Positions 47,413 through 56,965 of a DNA stretch of 64,000 nucleotides are shown here, piece by piece. The notes below the pieces were generated by a model. It was given only the letters and a program-made list of their open reading frames with translations. It ran no database searches and was not told the DNA's origin. How positions within the stretch are numbered: the stretch's first letter is position 1; every line of letters begins with the position of its first letter. The stretch is taken from positions 69,960,222-70,024,221 of the forward strand of contig NC_030677.2 of assembly GCF_000004195.4 (NCBI RefSeq). The letters run 5' to 3'. The translations under genes and the position numbers were made by a program. This DNA comes from Xenopus tropicalis. Its lineage: Eukaryota > Chordata > Amphibia > Anura > Pipidae.

Positions 47413-47940
47413 GGGGCTGATTTACTAACCCACGAATCCGACCCGAATTAGAAAAGTTCTGACTTGAAAACGAACATTTTGCGACTTTTTCGTATTTGTT
47501 GCGATTTTTTCGGCTTCTTTACGAATTTTTCGTTACCAATACGATTTTTGCGTAAAAACGCGAGTTTTTCGTAGCCATTACGAAAGTTGCGTAAAAAGTT
47601 GCGCTTTTTTCGTAGCGTTAAAACTTACGCGCAAAGTTGCGCCTTTTTCGTAGCGTTAAAACTTAAAAGGTGCAAAGTTTCGCGTAAGTTTTAACGCTAC
47701 GAAAAAAGCGCAACTTTTTGCGCAAGTTTTAACGCTACGAAAAATCGCAAGATTTTACGCAACTTTCGCAATGGCTACGAAAAACTCGCGTTTTTACGCA
47801 AAAATCGTATTGGTAACGAAAAATTCGTAAAGACGCCGAAAAAATCGAAAAAATACGAAAAAATTGCAAAATACCGATCTTTACGAAAAAAACGTAATCG
47901 GACTCATTTCGACCCGTTCGTGGGTTAGTAAATGTGCCCC
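47413..47940. mobile_element. Palindromic MITE (copy E), nested
   Basis: GGGGCTGATTTACTAACCCA and GTGGGTTAGTAAATGTGCCCC are inverted ends. Flanks are CAA on both sides. The arms contain long mirrored runs with TTTTTCGTAGCGTTAAAACT and AAGTTTTAACGCTACGAAAA. Confidence 0.83.
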
Positions 47941-47970
47941 CAAGTGTACATGCTCAGTTTGTAAGACTTA

Positions 47971-48283
47971 GGGGCACATTTACAAAAGCATGAACGCTTG
48001 AGCGTTCATGCGAACGCTCCGAGCGTATTTTCGCCGATTTTTTTCGGGCGTCTGCGCGACTTTTTCGGACGTTTGCGCGAAAAAATCGGAAAGGTTTTAC
48101 CGCTGTTTACAATTTTTCGGTATAAAAATTTCGTGACTTTCGGATCGCCAATACGATATTATTGTGCCTAATACGATTTTTTCGTAAGCATTTTCGTGAT
48201 ATTTGCGATCTTCAGAAATTTTCGTTTCCAATCCAATTTTTTCCCATTCATGATTCGGATTTGTGGATTAGTAAATGTGCCCC
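47971..48283. mobile_element. Palindromic MITE (copy F), nested
   Basis: GGGGCACATTTACAAAAGCA and GGATTAGTAAATGTGCCCC are the ends, TA-flanked (47969-47970 and 48284-48285). It lies only 30 bases from copy E. Internally it is less symmetric: the left half has GAGCGTTCATGCGAACGCTC, a hairpin of its own. Confidence 0.8.
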
Positions 48284-48456
48284 TATGAGTCAGCTTCCTG
48301 CTGATTGGCTCAGTTCCACATTCCTAAGGGGGGGAGTGAGTTCTTAGCATTCTTGAGGGAGGGGGGAGCAGGAGAGGGGAGAGAGCAGAGAGCTGCGTGT
48401 CTCTGGCACATGAATTACAAACACAACAAATCTTTTGACAGAGAAGTCAGATATAT

Positions 48457-49010
48457 TATAATATGTACTAAATCTATTTGTCCAGAAGGTCACCTCGTCT
48501 ACATCCTTTCCATTAGTATTCTTTAGGTATGGTTTCTCTAGTATTTTCTCTTTAGAATCTGTAGATGTGCACTCTAAATAAATAATATACAGCCACATAG
48601 CTTCTGTCCAATTTACTTAAGTTCCAGACCCAAAACTTAAATTTACAAAATAATAGAAATATTGTTTATGGTATTTATTTAAATTAGTCAATTTTTCTGT
48701 ATATCTGGCCTTTGGTCAAATATAGACTTTGGTCTGAAGGAATCCCTTTGCTTTAGGTGAGATATGTAATAGCATGATTGAATGCATTGCATTGTGGACA
48801 CAGAAATAATAATAATGAAAAAAAAAAATCACATGTACAGTATTTGTATCTTTTTTACAACGTTAAATGGTATGAAGCAAATGGTAGAAACCAAGTTTAT
48901 TAATGACCTGCCATATGACAATACATCAAATTGCATCCTACAGTACAGTCCTTCCAATATATGTGTGAATATATAAATGCAATTAAGCATAAAGCATGAT
49001 TTTGACATTA
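48457..49010. other. No gene seen
   Basis: AT-rich DNA with no named feature. Confidence 0.5.
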
Positions 49011-49375
49011 AGGGGGTGATTAATCATCATTCAAGTATAATTTTTTTTATTGCTAAAAAACCTTGAATTATGGTTTAAAAACTTGAATGTGCAAAACCCC
49101 CCGAAAATGTATATGTTAAAATTTGCCATCTAAATGCTTGTGAGTTTCTATAGAAGTCAATGGGAGTTGTCCTAGGGAAAGTCAAGCCATATTTTAAACT
49201 CCAGATATTCAAGTTTTGAGTTGTAAACTCAAAAATTTAAGGTTTTCAAGTTTTTTTAATTCAAACGAGTTTACCACTTATATAATAATAAATAAGCTAG
49301 TGTTCAATATGCAATTTTATTTGATTTAAAAACCAAACTCGAATCCACAAACTCGAAAGCTGATAAATAAGCCCA
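49011..49375. mobile_element. Degenerate MITE (GGGGGTGATTAATCATCATTC end)
   Basis: AAGGGGGTGATTAATCATC at the left and CGAAAGCTGATAAATAAGCC at the right are partly inverted. TTGAATTATGGTTTAAAAAC and AACTCGAATCC-type blocks recur in mirrored order. It has the same style as the 24.06-kb element; the ends are approximate. Confidence 0.5.
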
Positions 49376-49999
49376 TAAGTATGTTGCTGAATCCATGCCT
49401 AGAATACAATTTTGTATTTTTTATTTTCTTGTTAGACATTTCCTTTTTAATAAAAACAGTTGAGAAGCACTGCAATTGCTGCATTTTATGAAGAAAAGGC
49501 ACTTGCTTGCATACCTCCATTGATATAAACAGCAATAGAAGTATGTTCAGAAGGCCTTCACCTTGCCAAAGGCTAGAATAGATATTTTTTTTTTTAAGAT
49601 ACAGCGTATATGAAAATAAAAATAGCACATTGTTCTACAAAGATATGCTGTTCAGTCAGGACTGCATGATATAATCAACACAGCAAATTTTAGAGAGAAA
49701 ATATTAATGTACTGTGTAGAGTTTTTATAAATCACTTGGAAAAATTCATTGATGTATGATAAAAACAAATACAATGTGCTTTGAAAGCAAATTAGATAAC
49801 ATTATAGCATTGTCTTCGCTTCTCCCAATAGGAATAGGAAAAAGGGATACATTTAGTAGGCAGCTGCTGATGCTTAGTTGTGAAGACACACAGTAGTAAG
49901 ATAAAGGATGGGTATGCATTCACAACTGTGTTGCCTCCCTTAGCTGTGCCATTCTAGTTATGTGCCCTCTATAATTCTGATCCCATAAACTCCTTAGTG
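49376..49999. other. No gene seen
   Basis: No recognisable feature. The 100-codon minus frame at 49326-49628 is low in information and partly within the MITE. Confidence 0.5.
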
Positions 50000-50226
50000 C
50001 AGTGGTCCTCAACTTTTTTTGCACCAAGGACCGGTTTCAAACAAGACAATGGCGGGAGGTGGCCACACATTTTCGTATCATTATATGTGCGACACGTGAT
50101 CCACGTTATTATTTCCACAATACATTAATTCGCGTTGGTATGTGCGCGGCGCATTCATTCATGTTGGTTTTGTCCATATTGGTGTTGGTTTAAATGCATA
50201 TTTCAATAACATAACTAGGGCCACTC
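50000..50226. mobile_element. hAT-type repeat (CAGTGGTCCTCAAC end)
   Basis: CAGTGGTCCTCAACTTTTTT and GCACCAAGGACCGGTTTCAA match the start of a widespread vertebrate hAT-related repeat from memory. GGGCCACT at about 50219-50226 could be a decayed inverted end. No TSD was confirmed. Confidence 0.5.
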
Positions 50227-50399
50227 AAAGTCAAATACAATTATATTGTTGTGTGTATTGGTAATATGTTGTAGGATGAATAGAAATGATGCCTTCTTCT
50301 GCAAGTGTGTTGTCAGATGCAATATTGCAGTAAACCTTAACACCGTCAAACTGTTTACAGGTTTACTACAGTGAATATATTCATTTGTATTATAAGAGG

Positions 50400-50745
50400 T
50401 AATGATGAGTGAATTTTTTCACTAGGCATGGATTCCCAGTGAATTGCTGCATTTCGCCATTGGCAAATTGTTTCACGAAACTTCCGTGAAAAGTCAGTGC
50501 ATAAAAATTTGTTGCACAGAAATTTTTTTTTGCTCGTGTCAAAAAAATTGGACGCTGTCGCGTCAAAAACCGCGGATGACAAAAAGAATATACGCGGGCG
50601 GGACAAAAAATAGACGTGGGTGATAAAAAAGCAGCGGGTGACAAAAAAATTGCGCAACAAATGGGTTTCGCTAATTTTTCGCCGTTTCGCGAGTTTTATT
50701 GCCGTTTTATGGCGAAGCGAAACGGGACAGATTCGCTCATCACTA
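50400..50745 (-). mobile_element. hAT MITE (TAGTGATGAG family), copy 7
   Basis: TAATGATGAGTGAATTTTTT at the left and GATTCGCTCATCACTA at the right frame the element, oriented like copy 4. AGGCATGGATTCCC, CGCCATTGGCAAATTG and AAGCGAAACGGGACAG are present. The array of TGACAAAAA-type units at about 50540-50660 is irregular. No clear TSD. The 84- and 131-codon minus frames are shadows. Confidence 0.82.
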
Positions 50746-50869
50746 ATCAATAAATAAAATAATAATTATGTTTTTACACAAATTCTAAAAAGAATTCACA
50801 TTAGAAGTTCTAATTTCATATATTTATAACGCTATATAGTACAATGTATACATTTTCACAATGAATTCT

Positions 50870-50935
50870 GAATTGAGAAAGCCAGTTGGATGACTAGCGA
50901 AACGTCTTGAAGAAAAACACAAATCAAGTTGTGAC
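50870..50935 (+). repeat. Second Penelope-type 3' terminus (short)
   Basis: GCCAGTTGGATGACTAGCGA followed by AACGTCTTGAAGAAAAACAC closely parallels the conserved block after the Penelope-like frame at 56891-56935. It stands alone with no coding remains upstream, so it looks like a very short 5'-truncated copy or a lone terminal repeat. Confidence 0.6.
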
Positions 50936-51136
50936 AAGTGACTTGTGTCACTTTACACAATATTACATATGGTTTTAAAAAGTAAACCCTCTAGTTTGTT
51001 GACTGTAAAAAGCAAATAATGCAAGAAAGAAAAAAAATGCAAAATAACATCAATAATATTTTGATGCTAGAAAATCGAGAACCTTGAAGATATAACCTCC
51101 AGTAGGTTACATACACATATGATGCTTAGATACAAA

Positions 51137-51260
51137 CAGGCCCGGATTTTTGGCCACAGGCCACAAAGGCCTGGGCCTAGGGCGGCACAAATTTAGGGGT
51201 GCCCCGCCACACAGAAATTTTGAAATTTTGCTCCCATAAAGGTGGGGGGGGGGGTTCGAG
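51137..51260. mobile_element. hAT repeat (CAGGCCCGGATTTTTGG end)
   Basis: CAGGCCCGGATTTTTGGCC is followed by GGCCTGGGCCTAGGGCGGCA and GTGCCCCGCCACACAG. This is a short GC-rich block that matches a frog hAT MITE from memory. It ends near a G run at 51242-51254. No TSD was identified. Confidence 0.55.
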
Positions 51261-51444
51261 CTAATTTGCAGTTGAGTTTCCATTGCTGAGTAAGTAGAAT
51301 TATAAAAATACACATTAGAACTTAATAATATGTGAAAAGAATTTGATGTATAGAAATTAAAAAAAGACTCATCAGGAAAATACTAATCATTTTCTATATA
51401 AAATGTATTTTTGCAATACATTAACGTATATTTTTATTTATTGG

Positions 51445-51693
51445 CAGCAATAAGCCAATTTGTCACCGAAACATTTGTAAAAAAAAATGCAAAAAAATTT
51501 GCAGAATGGTGAAAAAAATCACAAAATGTGGCTACTGTACATGTGACTGCAACTTTATTTCTCATTCCAAATACATTAACACAAGTCAATGGGCAATTTT
51601 GTCTTGAAAATCTTGTGTTGTGGTGTTTTTTTGCATGAGTTTTGCAGAAAATAGAGAAACCATGCCTGGCGAAAAAAATTACAGTTTATTCGT
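51445..51693 (+). mobile_element. Degenerate hAT MITE (TAGTGATGAG family)
   Basis: Internal landmarks of the family are present: AATACATTAACACAAGTCAA with GGGCAATTTT, and AAACCATGCCTGGCGAAAAA near the right. The terminal 10-15 bases are no longer recognisable on either side, so this is an old copy. Confidence 0.5.
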
Positions 51694-52467
51694 TTATAAT
51701 ATTGCAAACAGTGGTTCTTTAAAATATCATATAAAAGCATCTTATAAATACATATTTAATATAGCTTCATTATTTCCATGAAACATCTTACACTGAATTC
51801 TGATAAATATTTTAGGCTACTTTTGGTATGAAAACTGTAATTGAGTGATATTAATATGTTGACCATCAATATTATTCTCAAAATGTTGGTTCTTTCAAAG
51901 ATTTGTATTTGTAAGACTAAAAGTGTCATAATTACCTTACTTTGTCCATAAAAATGCATTGTATTTGATCACTCACATTCCATACATTCCTTTCCAATTA
52001 TACAGAAACAGCAGATAGACTACAAATGTCCTCAGTTAATAAAATAAAAGAATTGATAAAACAATTGTTGCTAAAAATACGAAATACAAATGAGACCAAA
52101 TCAAGGACAACCCATAGTCTTGCAAGGACAAAAAGAAGAGGAAGGCAGCACTACAACAATACAACTGCCTGCATATAAAACTATTTATCAAACTGCAGTG
52201 TATACATAATTTTATTTAAACATCACAAAACATATTTTACATGCATGGATTCCATTGCCACAAAACCTATAGAATCCAATGGAATATCATTAGAGCATCT
52301 CCTGTTTTCTCTGATACTGTCAGAGATGATATGAAAGAATTGTCAGTGCTATGTAGACATTAATGGTACATTATAAAATATCTGCTTCTATTTAATACTA
52401 TATAAAGGTATGGGACCTGGTATCCAGAATGCTCGGGACCTGGAGTTTTATGAATAAGGGATATTTC
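51694..52467. other. No gene seen
   Basis: AT-rich DNA without a named feature. Confidence 0.5.
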
Positions 52468-52628
52468 TAGTGATGAGCGAATCTGTCCCGTTTTGCTTCG
52501 CCGAAAAAAATCCCAAATCTTTTGAATCTTATTTGCTGCACGTAAAAAAAGTCGCCTATTGACGTTCATGCTTTTCCCAATTTTTCGCAGTTTCGCAAAT
52601 CGAAATGGGACAGATTCGCTCATCACTA
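52468..52628. mobile_element. Symmetric derivative of the TAGTGATGAG hAT MITE
   Basis: Both ends carry the same family terminus: TAGTGATGAGCGAATCTGTC at the left and its near-perfect inverse GACAGATTCGCTCATCACTA at the right. In normal copies the two ends differ (one has CTGTCCC, the other ATGCCTGG). The centre is only about 100 bases. No TSD was found. Confidence 0.8.
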
Positions 52629-52805
52629 AAATGTAATGGTTATTTTGCAAATGTAATCGCAGTTGAAAACTGTAAACTTCATTTTGCCTCTAGAGCTTAT
52701 ATAATTTAGAGATTATGGGGTCTTCAATGCCCAACTGCAGGTTTGCTTATTATTCATACTGCTTTCCTTACTATATTTAGGGAGGGGCTGAGGTTAAGTA
52801 TATTC

Positions 52806-52945
52806 GGGGTAATGTAATAAAAGATGCAAAATTTGTCCAGGATTAGGGACACATAGCAACCAATCAGGTGCTTGCTTTCAAACTGCATCACACTGATGGC
52901 TTCCAAAATGACTAGCTGTGGTGCAAACATATTGACATTACCCCC
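52806..52945. mobile_element. MITE with GGGGTAATGTAATAAAAG ends
   Basis: GGGGTAATGTAATAAAAGAT at the left and TATTGACATTACCCCC at the right are inverted. GCAACCAATCAGGTGCTTGC in the middle is shared in style with the 20703-20883 element (CAGCCAATCAGATGCTTTGC). It is non-coding. Confidence 0.65.
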
Positions 52946-53104
52946 TTAGTATGAGATGATTCATGTAAATAAGATTGACAACTCCTCCCTTTAAAACTGA
53001 ACACTAATAGATTACAGACATTGTAAGAATTGTTGTACCTTTGTAATAACTGGTGAATATTGTTGGATACAAAGAAAGCTTCCTGAGTCTTTTAACTAAA
53101 GTCA

Positions 53105-53243
53105 CTGTTGCTGAGAAGTTTCAGTTTTTTTTCCTCTGGATGAACTAGCAGTTAGGCAGGTTTTATATAGGTGTAGAGGGTTGAACTTGATGGATGTGTT
53201 TTTTTTTTCAACCTAAGTTGAAAAAACCTATGTTACTATGTAG
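53105..53243 (+). repeat. L2/CR1-type LINE 3' tail
   Basis: TGAACTAGCAGTTAGGCAGG, GGGTTGAACTTGATGGATGT, a T run, CAACCTAAGTTGAAAAAACC and TATGTTACTATGTAG correspond, in opposite orientation, to the tail region of the LINE at 19571-20233 (TTGAAAAAAGACCATTGTCC, CATCAAGTTCAACCC). Only the 3' end is left. Confidence 0.7.
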
Positions 53244-53248
53244 TTAAA

Positions 53249-53729
53249 GGAGAAGGAAAGTCATTTTGGCATTTTACTACCAATAGATTTGCCACATTAG
53301 TACCACCTTGAACACTATAATTAATCTGCAGAAAGCATTACCATACCTGAGAGCCCTAAAAGCTTTCTCTGTTTGTTTAAGATAGCAGCTGCCAATTTAG
53401 CTTGGTCTTCATAACTGCCTGCTACAGCTCTTGCTGTTTGTAGCTCAGATTACACATTCCTAAAGGTGGAGGTAGTGAGTTTTATGAATTCCTATGGGAG
53501 GGGGGAGCAAGCGAAGGGAGAGAGCTGCACAGACTCTTGCCCCACAAATGAAGGATTTTTCTAAGAGAGGAAGTCAGATACCAAAGAACATGTTTACAGA
53601 AAAATGAGACAATAAATCCTGTGTTTCTTTTAATAGAGGACTCAGTGCAGCGTTTCTGTGAGTGCTTATGGCTGTATTTACATAGACCTTTCTAATAAAG
53701 TTTACTTAGTTTTTACCTTTCCTTCTCCT
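53249..53729. mobile_element. Complete TTAA-flanked MITE (AGGAGAAGGAAAG ends)
   Basis: AGGAGAAGGAAAGTC and the inverted CTTTCCTTCTCCT are the ends, with TTAA at 53245-53248 and 53730-53733. It is 481 bp and non-coding. It inserted 6 bases downstream of the LINE tail. The interior from about 53455 matches 48310-48456. I favour a Kolobok-type assignment over piggyBac because the ends start AGG rather than CCC. Confidence 0.8.
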
Positions 53730-53733
53730 TTAA

Positions 53734-55502
53734 TGGGGCAGTAATAGGCAACTGTTAGTGAACTGCAAATGTATATTGATAGTGCCAAAAAAGGCAAATA
53801 GATTAACAAAATAAACCTTTCCTGATTTAAACAATAGACAAGCCAAATACATTGAATTAATGTTGTTAAAAAGGGGGGGGGGAGGGTATATTGCACCTTT
53901 AACAAAAGTACAAATGATAATTAGTAATCTTTGGTTTACCACACACAAGCACGACTCTAAATATATTTAATGCCAGTCCTCCAAGTGGTGACTAGCCTAG
54001 TTTTATTTTTCAATTTTTACTTCACGTCAAGTTAGATTGGAAATGCAAGAATTATACAACTGCATTAAGAAGTTGTTTGTAGTTAAACTACCAAACTTTT
54101 CTAAGTTGTGTAATAGAGAAGAAAATGTTCTCTAACCCATATTCATAGTGGAACATGGAGTATAAGTGCATAATATTTTATTGCTATAATTGAATACCAG
54201 CTGGTTCAATAAAAAAAGGTAAAAAGAAAAGCAGACAATATTGTAGAAATAACAATTTATTGTCTGAGTGAATATAATTGCCAGGCTTAACTTCTGTGCA
54301 AACTAAGGCCTTAGATTTATATTCAGCAGATGTTCTTAACAAAAAAAGTTGTACTTTAAATGCAGAAACAACACAAAGTGGCATAAGTGATGACATAAAA
54401 ATGAATAATCCCCAACTCAGCCCGGAGATACATGTTTACAGGTTCTTTCATAAGAATTTACAACACTGTCAATATTGATTACAAAAAAAAAAATTAGCAC
54501 AACTTCCAGATGAATATACGACACTTCTCTACACTTAGCAATTTATACAAAACAGCAATGGCACAGATTCAAGCTATTATAATTAGAACTTGCTAAAGCT
54601 AGTTATAAGATGCAGTTTTGTGACATGACAAATCACCCACAATTTGAATTAGTCAGACATATGTCTCAGATTACATTAACAACTGCTAAATTTAATATCA
54701 GTGGGTGGACATAGCAAGTTTCCATGCATATAACAAACACCAGTTAGTGTGTGGTTTATCTGTCATTTTCAGAATCAGCATTGCACTGAAATAAATGTGC
54801 AAAGACATATGAAACAAACAGATCTCTGAGTTAAGCTGTAAAAAAGACATTTCCTACTGTTGCCTGAGAAAAAGTTATAATTTCTTTCATTCCTTTATAA
54901 GGCTGTATCTGTGCTGATGATTCAGTGGTTCAAAATGTACAGTAGGATAAATGGACACATTGAAGCAGATTGCACATCTCCCTTAATTGTGGTTTAACAT
55001 GAGGAGAGTGTAAATAGGTTCTCTTAGTCCTAATACCAGCTACACTTAAACCTTTAAATCCAGTTAATTGGGTATCCCCTAACAAAATATATCCTATTTG
55101 ATTTAAAGGGACACACATAGTTCAATGGCAACATGTTCCATTGCAAACTGTTTTAGATCTCCAATTTTCACCAAATACTGTTATGTTTTTATACCTTTGT
55201 CTGCCCATGGGCAAGTGAGGGATTTCCCCATGGAGGAGTTCGGGGGGGGGGGGGGGCTATATCTGTGGGAATCCTTGTGTCAACTGGAGAGATTTTTGAA
55301 AAATCGTAATCACTGTAAGCAAAGGAGTGATGGTGCGGTAATGAGGTGAGGGGCCTCGATAAGGAAGCATAGCCAATACTTCTAAAGAGTGCAGGGCCGC
55401 AGCTTCAAACGTGACAGTTGGGTTATCTGCTGCTGGTGTGGACCACCAGTGGGTGTAGACCCAGATATAAAGTTTAAAGTTTGGTACTTCCTTGGTAGGG
55501 GG
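53734..55502. other. No gene seen
   Basis: AT-rich DNA with G runs near 53872-53883 and 55243-55256. Frames of 62-74 codons have no recognisable content. 55370-55500 is less AT-rich but I see no named element. Confidence 0.5.
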
Positions 55503-55785
55503 TCAGCCTTGCCTAGTCCCTTGCTGAAGTGTTATTTCAGCCAAAAGTACCCCATTCACTAAGATTTTAGCTTCAGGATGTTTATACAATTGCTTGATCC
55601 AGCTACAGAATCTAGGTCCCAGACTATATTGTGGCAGGACCTCCCATTGGTGTTGCAATTGGACCATGTCAAATCCTTTAGCAGTGTCTAGAGAGACAAC
55701 AATCCAAGGTTGGAGTATAACCTATGAATAATGATATCTGTGGCCTTAGCTGGCATAAAGCCAGTTTGGTCAGAGTTAATGACAT
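55503..55785 (-). pseudogene. L1/Tx1-like reverse transcriptase fragment
   Basis: Minus-strand translation gives SDQTGFMPAKATDIIIHRLY, then after a one-base shift IVVSLDTAKGFDMV, then LGPRFCSWIKQLYKHPEAKI and TLQQGTRQG followed by a stop. DQTGF, SLD..KAFD-like, SWI..LY and GTRQG are the well-known palm-domain landmarks of L1-clade reverse transcriptases. The fragment is only about 280 bases, has a frameshift and a stop, and ends abruptly at the Penelope-like sequence. Confidence 0.8.
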
Positions 55786-55945
55786 CTGGGTCAAAATTAA
55801 AGCACACAAGGTTCTAGCCTTCACCAAACACATAAACTCGGTGGACAAAAACATCACATTCACAAGGGAAGATGTGAAAGATGGCAAACTGGCTTTTTTG
55901 GACTGTGCAATAGTTATCAAAGAGGGGGGCAACCTGGCGATCATT
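55770..55945 (+). pseudogene. Penelope-like RT, C-terminal part
   Basis: In the frame from 55724 the translation reads RVNDIWVKIKAHKV, FTKHINSVDKNITFTRED and LAFLDCAIVIKEGGNL. In intact elements a YxDD-type box precedes WVKI and the conserved run after GGNL leads to a Y-x-K-P-T-type segment. Here the residues at the box are R-V-N-D and the K-P-T-type segment is missing. A small deletion after GGNLA shifts the frame into the ORF that begins at 55948. Confidence 0.8.
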
Positions 55946-55947
55946 AC

Positions 55948-56790
55948 TTGCTGTTTGATTCCCACCACCCTTTGGAACATAAACTGGGTGTTATTAGGAC
56001 TCTACATCATCGGGCTGAAACTGTGGCATCCAATGCAGAGGCTAAAGAGAAGGGATATAAACATCTAAAAGGAGCTCTGAAAACTTGTGGGTACCCAGAC
56101 TGGGCCTTTATCAAAACCAAATCAAAGACAAGTAAAAAGCACAGACCAACAAACAGAGGGGAGGAACACAGCAGGCAAAGCAACATAGTCATCCCATATG
56201 TTGCTGAAACATCAGAAGAACGTAGGAGAATTTTCAATAAACATCACATTCCTGTTTTTTTCAAACCCAGCAACACTCTGAGACAAAAGCTGGTACACCC
56301 TAAAGACCCTACACCCAAGCACATGAAAAGTAATGTAGTCTATGCTGTCCACTGTAGTGAAGAGTGCGCTGACCTATACATTGGGGAGACAAAACAACCT
56401 CTCTGTAAGCGAATGGCCCAACATAGGAGGGTGAATTCCTCAGGACAAGACTCAGCAGTCTATCTACACCTCAAAGAAAAAGGACACTCTTTTGAGGACA
56501 GTAACGTGCATATTTTGGACAGAGAGGACAGATGGTTTGAAAGAGATGTGATAGAGGCCATTTATGCCAGCCTGGAAAAACCATCCCTGAACAGAGGACG
56601 GGGGCCTGCGACACCGCTTGTCATCAACATACAATGTCGTTTTGACATCCTTACCCCGGCAGTTTCACAACAGTTCCCACTTCCAGTCATGTACTTTGAA
56701 GGATTAACACCTGCATCAATAAGATCATGGTACTATTGTGATTGTATCATACCTTCTTACACTTGTCAGTTTCAGCCAACACCTAATTGA
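55948..56790 (+). pseudogene. Penelope-like GIY-YIG endonuclease frame, 280 codons
   Basis: The longest open frame in the window. Residues 1-28 (LFDSHHPLEHKLGVIRTLHH) are the end of the RT/linker region. The GIY-YIG domain starts near residue 131 with VYAVHCSEECADLYIGET. Expected landmarks follow: R155 and H159 in KRMAQHR, SAVYLHLKEKGH with H174 and H180, the catalytic-type glutamate in ERDVIEAIYA (E203), and N215 in PSLNRG. C136, C140, H174 and H180 could form the CCHH cluster reported for Penelope endonucleases. In the element this domain nicks target DNA. The methionine is internal, so the true protein would be an RT fusion; this is a remnant that happens to stay open. Confidence 0.87.
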
Positions 56791-56965
56791 ATAAGTTCAA
56801 TGGAACCATTGTGATTGGATGTCTGTGACTGTACTACCTTCAAGGGTTTAAATGCCGGGGAATTCCCTACCAGTCATTTGAACTGAAGAAGCCACTCGGA
56901 TGAGTGGTGAAAAGTTTTCAAGAAAAACTCAGAAAAGTCCAGTTGTTTTAGACCTAATTCTATGA
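56791..56965 (+). repeat. Penelope-like 3' terminus with CCACTC/GAGTGG hairpin
   Basis: About 100 bases after the stop codon, CCACTCGGATGAGTGG (56892-56907) forms a perfect 6-bp hairpin with a GGAT loop. It is followed by GAAAAGTTTTCAAGAAAAAC. GAAG at 56885-56888 and CTTC-like bases outside it may pair in the ancestral form. A related terminus is at 50881-50920. GGATGA...GAAA vaguely resembles hammerhead boxes, but CTGATGA and stem II are missing here. Confidence 0.7.

Larger units (their letters stand above)
47227..48456 (+). mobile_element. TTAA-type element (AAGAGAAGGAAAGGC end), copy 2, with two nested MITEs
   Basis: The left end AAGAGAAGGAAAGGCTAATA follows TTAA at 47223-47226. The sequence to 47410 matches the minus strand of 29.7-29.93 kb. 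After two palindromic MITEs, 48310-48456 (ACATTCCTAAGG, GTGAGTTCTTAGCATTC, GGGGGGAGCA, GAGAAGTCAGATA) matches the interior of the complete copy at 53249-53729. The right terminus is missing, so the copy is 3'-truncated near 48456. Confidence 0.65.
55770..56965 (+). mobile_element. Penelope-like retroelement, 5'-truncated
   Basis: The element begins inside the reverse transcriptase and contains a frameshifted RT tail, a GIY-YIG endonuclease frame and a 3' untranslated terminus with a hairpin. The 5' edge coincides with the end of an L1-like fragment on the other strand. Loss of everything upstream of the RT catalytic motif makes the copy dead. The RT plus GIY-YIG combination is diagnostic of Penelope-like elements. 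Confidence 0.87.

Noticed and set aside
56892..56935. Second functional hammerhead ribozyme
   Set aside because: The core CTGATGA is absent (CGGATGA) and the bases after it cannot form a real stem II. Kept only as a hairpin observation.
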